8,862 nt of DNA. Origin: Fimbriimonadaceae bacterium. Lineage in GTDB: Bacteria > Armatimonadota > Fimbriimonadia > Fimbriimonadales > Fimbriimonadaceae. Every line of letters starts with the position of its first letter. Within the stretch, counting starts at the first letter, position 1. The position numbers and the translations under genes are program-made. Below, in pieces: positions 6,245-8,862 of this stretch. The stretch is from NCBI GenBank assembly GCA_019454665.1, contig JACFNW010000067.1:1-8862 (forward strand), written 5' to 3'. Below the pieces are notes generated by a model. It was not told where the DNA came from and did not search any database. It worked only from the letters and a program-made list of their open reading frames with translations.

Positions 6245-6620
6245 GTGGAGGTGCGCTACCCAACTGAGCGCCAACAGATTGGGATGTTCACTGTTCCCAT
6301 GTGGTTGATTGGCTTTGGTTGGGTCATGTGGAGCGAGCCAAAGTTGTCCTGGTTCTGTCTTGGGACCACGTTGCTGTTTTCGCCATTCCTCGCCATTTTT
6401 GGTCGACTCGCGATCCTTCATCCGCAGCACTCGGGGTCATGTCCTGAAGTGGGACCAAGCGGGGGTCGCGATGCACGGCCCCGAGGGAGAGGTGTGGTAC
6501 ATCCCCTGGGAACAACTAGCTAGCCTGGACCGACGCAAATGCATGCTCGCCGAATTTGGTGTCGCGGCGGCTTATGTCACCACCCCAGGCGGCGACTTTA
6601 CCCAGTTGTGTTCAGGTTGA
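6245..6620 (+). pseudogene. Small two-helix membrane protein with PH-like tail, broken by a frameshift
   Basis: Starting at GTG 6245, the frame encodes a short polar N-terminus, then two hydrophobic helices (about residues 12-29 and 35-57, including VPMWLIGFGWVMW and WFCLGTTLLFSPFLAIFG). After about residue 63 it turns to Pro/Gly/Arg-rich nonsense and stops at 6521-6523. The next frame carries the missing half, HVLKWDQAGVAMHGPEGEVW then YIPWEQLASLD, ending at TGA 6618-6620. Dropping one G from GGGG at 6433-6436 joins them into a 124-residue protein. Two helices followed by a short beta domain with an IPW-E-L-SLD strand resemble small bacterial membrane proteins with PH-like (YdbS/YcxB type) domains; that match is a guess from pattern. 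The function is unknown. It is co-directional with and coupled to trpE. A sampled line is 52% G+C, below its neighbours. Confidence 0.6.
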
Positions 6621-6713
6621 GCCGGTTAGAGTGCAACGTGTCTCGACGATTCCGGTGGGGCGTCAGGCCATTGAGTGTCGCGATTCCCATCTGCCTCGTC
6701 CGGGTGTTGTTTC

Positions 6714-7871
6714 TTAGTCGGGGTACTTGAGCGCCGCCGCCTCCTGAAGGGTCATCTCCTTTCGCACGTAGTGGTATTGGATGCGCTCGAAGTAGCTGTG
6801 CGACACCATGACGTCCCGTGTCGCGACAAACCCATCCGGGTCGAACTCCATCCAGTTGAAGAACAACGTCGCTTGCGTGGGCGGGTTGTAGGGCACCCAT
6901 TCGCCCTTCTCGTTGGTCACCTTGCTGGTGGACTTCGGCGAATTCCAAAGCCCCACGGTCAGCCGCAGGTCCCGCGTGTCCACATACACGGTGTGGGTCT
7001 TCGTCTCGGGCTTCTTGCCGTTTCCACCCACGAAGATCATCATCTCGTCGCCGAGCAGTTCTTGGGTGCCTGGCGTCACGGTGAGTTTCGCTCCCAGTGC
7101 CACCTGCTCGCCTTCGATGATGACGCTCGGCGGAGGCGTGAACTCGACCTTGAACGTGAACGTCCCACCGGGAGGCGTGACCACCCGCTCGTAGGTGAAC
7201 TCACCCTTGGCCAGATCGGATTCCTTCAACGTGCAGATGGGCACATTGTCCGAGTCGGTGCGGGGCGCGAAGCGCTTGGGCGCGCGGCGGGGCTGACTCA
7301 ACACCCAGACGCCCACCACCGTGTTGGGGTCGAGGTCGCGGCGATAGACCTGGAACGTCTTGGTCGTGTACGGACTGTCGAGCTCTTGACCGTTGAGAAT
7401 CCGCTTCTTGGTGTGAAAGTCTTGGATCGTCCAATCGCGCCGAACCAGCAGGCTCTGCATCACGGGGTCGTAGACCTTGTCCAGGTCCTCGTACTTGTAG
7501 GCGACTCCGCTCGAGTTGAACTTCTGGAGCAGGTGGTCCATGTGCCCCGCGTTGTCGGTGACGAAGGCCGAGTGGTCCTCTTCCTGCCCTTCGGCCCAAT
7601 CTCCGATGACGACGACGTCGCCCTTTGCGAACCGGAAGCCATCTCCGGGCTTCAACGCGGCCACACGGCGGTACCCGAGCCCCAGAAGTCTGCTCTTCAG
7701 CGAGACGGTGCTCAGGTTGTTGAGGTCTTTGCCTTTGCCTCGGACGAACTCCGTGGCTCGGTAATACGAGTAGTCGTGGCACCACGTGATGCCGAAGGAC
7801 GAGGCGGAAGCCACGGCCAGAGCGAGGAGGCTCAAGAGTCGGCTTCCGACGATGGCGTGTCGGTGCCTCAT
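6714..7871 (-). CDS. Secreted protein with possible Cys/His hydrolase domain, function unknown
   Basis: 385 residues from ATG 7869-7871 to TAA 6714-6716. The N-terminus is a clear signal peptide: basic MRHRHAIVGSR, hydrophobic LLSLLALAVA, and small residues ASASS for cleavage near residue 24-27. The mature protein starts with ITWCHDYSYYRAT (Cys31-His32). About 70 residues later come KPGDGFRFAKGDVVVIGDW and DHSAFVTDNAGHMDH (His100, His113). A Cys near the N-terminus, then G-D-V-V-V-I, then an H-S-A-F-V-T-D strand recalls NlpC/P60, CHAP and other papain-like hydrolases, but this is pattern recognition only. The C-terminal half is beta-rich, with a Pro-rich segment at about 245-250, and may be a binding domain. 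I chose this ATG over a TTG at 7919 because the extra residues would bury the signal peptide. It lies 76 nt downstream of the WD40 gene on the same strand and is convergent with the trpE unit. Confidence 0.75.
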   Translation of the reverse strand: MRHRHAIVGSRLLSLLALAVASASSFGITWCHDYSYYRATEFVRGKGKDLNNLSTVSLKSRLLGLGYRRVAALKPGDGFRFAKGDVVVIGDWAEGQEEDHSAFVTDNAGHMDHLLQKFNSSGVAYKYEDLDKVYDPVMQSLLVRRDWTIQDFHTKKRILNGQELDSPYTTKTFQVYRRDLDPNTVVGVWVLSQPRRAPKRFAPRTDSDNVPICTLKESDLAKGEFTYERVVTPPGGTFTFKVEFTPPPSVIIEGEQVALGAKLTVTPGTQELLGDEMMIFVGGNGKKPETKTHTVYVDTRDLRLTVGLWNSPKSTSKVTNEKGEWVPYNPPTQATLFFNWMEFDPDGFVATRDVMVSHSYFERIQYHYVRKEMTLQEAAALKYPD

Positions 7872-7886
7872 GGCCCGAGCATACGG

Positions 7887-7935
7887 GGACTCCGGTGGGT
7901 CGTCTGGGCCCTTGCACAACCACCCATCGGAGTCC
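7887..7935. repeat. Inverted repeat between the WD40 gene and the secreted-protein gene
   Basis: GGACTCCGGTGGGT (7887-7900) is complementary to ACCCATCGGAGTCC (7922-7935) at 13 of 14 positions. The odd pair is a G-T wobble on the plus strand and an A-C mismatch in the minus-strand message. The 21-nt loop contains GGGCCC. There is no T run after the hairpin in either direction, so it is not a standard intrinsic terminator. In the minus-strand transcript it falls between the WD40 stop codon and the next start, 15 nt before that ATG, where it could affect initiation or RNA processing, or be a protein-binding site. Confidence 0.6.
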
Positions 7936-7947
7936 AGAAAAGGCGAC

Positions 7948-8862
7948 CTACTTTTTCTTCTTGACCGGGGCCTTGACGGCCGGCGCGGGCTGCGGAGGCG
8001 TCACCTGATTGATCTGGATCGAGTCGTACATCGAGCAGGTCACCAGGTACTTCCCGTCTGCGGTGAACGCCAGCGGCGAGCCGACGTAGCTCTGGTCGGC
8101 GATCGTGCCGATCTCGGTGAACTTGGCGGCGTCCCACAGTTTGACCGTGCCATCCACGCTGCTCGTCGCGATCACCTTGCCGTTCGGTGAGAACTTGGAC
8201 CAGATCAGCCAGTCGGTGTGGCCGCCCAGAATGCCGAGGCGGGTCCGTTTGGTCATGTCCCATACGTTGCCGCGATTGTCCGCTCCTGCGGTCACCGCCC
8301 GGTTGGTCACGCGGTTGAAGTCCACGTCGTAACCGCCTCGATCATAGTGCCCGCCAAACGAGGCGACCAGCGTGCCGTCCGACTTGTAAACCTGCGCTCC
8401 CTTGCCGAGCGTGGCCACGATGATGTTCGTCGTGCCCGGAATCCACTGGGCGCTGTAGAAGTTGACGCCCTTTCCCAGAATGACTCCAGTTTGCTTGCCC
8501 GTCGCGGAGTCCCACATGCGGATCGTGTCTTCTTTGCCTGTGGAAATCAGACGCGTGCCCTGGTCGTTGAAGCTGAGGTACTGGATGCCGCGCTCGTGCC
8601 GGACGTCCATGGCGACCTTGCGTTTGCCCGTCTTGGCGTCCCACACATAGATGCGCGCGCCCTCGTCGCCCGAGGCCACCCACTTGCCGTCCTTCGACCA
8701 CGCCACGGCCATCGCCTGTTGCTTGTGTTCTTTGAATTCGGAGATCGTCTTGCGGTTGGCGGCGTCAATCACCCTGACGGTAAGGTTCTCCATTCCGGCG
8801 GCGAATTGCGAGCCTGTGGGCGCGGGGACGAAGATCGAGGCGCGCTGCCCCTGCATCGTGGC
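7948..8862 (-). CDS. WD40-repeat beta-propeller protein, 5' partial
   Basis: 304 residues are visible, ending at TAG 7948-7950; the frame is still open at the right edge. Seven WD40 blades can be traced, with WD dipeptides at residues 74-75 (IYVWD), 117-118 (IRMWD), 201-202 (GNVWD) and 243-244 (VKLWD), and GH at 171-172 and 214-215. A complete seven-bladed propeller is therefore present except for the first strand. The protein ends in a Pro/Ala/Lys tail (PPQPAPAVKAPVKKKK). An ATG at 8854-8856 exists, but it would begin in the middle of the first blade, so the true start and any signal peptide are probably outside the window. WD40 propellers are binding scaffolds, and the partner is unknown. 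It probably shares a transcript with the downstream secreted protein. Confidence 0.88.
   Translation of the reverse strand, partial: ATMQGQRASIFVPAPTGSQFAAGMENLTVRVIDAANRKTISEFKEHKQQAMAVAWSKDGKWVASGDEGARIYVWDAKTGKRKVAMDVRHERGIQYLSFNDQGTRLISTGKEDTIRMWDSATGKQTGVILGKGVNFYSAQWIPGTTNIIVATLGKGAQVYKSDGTLVASFGGHYDRGGYDVDFNRVTNRAVTAGADNRGNVWDMTKRTRLGILGGHTDWLIWSKFSPNGKVIATSSVDGTVKLWDAAKFTEIGTIADQSYVGSPLAFTADGKYLVTCSMYDSIQINQVTPPQPAPAVKAPVKKKK

Noticed and set aside
6621..6713. Terminator between the convergent membrane-protein and secreted-protein genes
   Set aside because: I find no convincing stem with a T tract on either strand in this 93-nt gap.
7773..7871. Lipoprotein signal in the secreted protein (ITWC at residues 28-31)
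   Set aside because: Trp directly before the Cys does not fit a lipobox, and a normal signal-peptidase I site lies a few residues earlier.
6675..7964. 429-codon plus-strand frame over the secreted-protein gene
   Set aside because: The minus strand encodes a signal peptide and a sensible protein here; the plus product has the Arg/Val/Leu/His-rich shadow composition.

Overview
The window is a stretch of bacterial chromosome with high GC: two sampled lines of the core genes are 68-72% G+C. No rRNA, tRNA, CRISPR array or transposase is visible, so the host can only be guessed. The mix is a long NapC/NirT multiheme cytochrome, an M29 aminopeptidase, serC coupled to trpE, and secreted or WD40-repeat proteins of unknown role. 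That suits a free-living environmental bacterium with respiratory flexibility. Armatimonadota/Fimbriimonadia, Acidobacteriota or a relative are possible, but this is a weak inference.

Layout. (1) 2-1060, plus strand: the C-terminal part of a periplasmic multiheme c-type cytochrome with six visible CXXCH sites. It runs off the left edge. (2) 1064-2383, minus strand: a lower-GC block (53-62% in sampled lines) of three small unrecognised reading frames. Two overlap by 11 nt and read better as one gene broken by a single-base frameshift. The third has no convincing start. (3) 2474-6620, plus strand: an M29-type metallo-aminopeptidase, phosphoserine aminotransferase (serC), anthranilate synthase component I (trpE), and a small membrane protein whose start lies 1 nt past the trpE stop. 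That last gene is also frameshifted, again at a GGGG run. (4) 6714-8862, minus strand: a WD40 beta-propeller protein, running off the right edge, followed by a secreted protein with an N-terminal Cys/His-containing domain that may be a papain- or NlpC/P60-like hydrolase.

How they work together. SerC makes phosphoserine. TrpE makes anthranilate from chorismate and, as in other bacteria, needs a separate glutaminase subunit (TrpG) not encoded here. Serine is also the co-substrate of the last step of tryptophan synthesis, so the tight serC-trpE pair (4-nt gap) makes metabolic sense. The aminopeptidase may supply amino acids by peptide turnover, but its link to this unit is only positional. The cytochrome belongs to a separate respiratory locus to the left.

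I do not see a recognisable novel defence or mobile system. The points most worth checking are two same-direction frameshifts at GGGG runs in the lower-GC genes, an unusual CxxCC/CxxC cluster around a metal ligand of the aminopeptidase, the possible cysteine hydrolase next to the WD40 protein, and a 14-position inverted repeat between those two genes.
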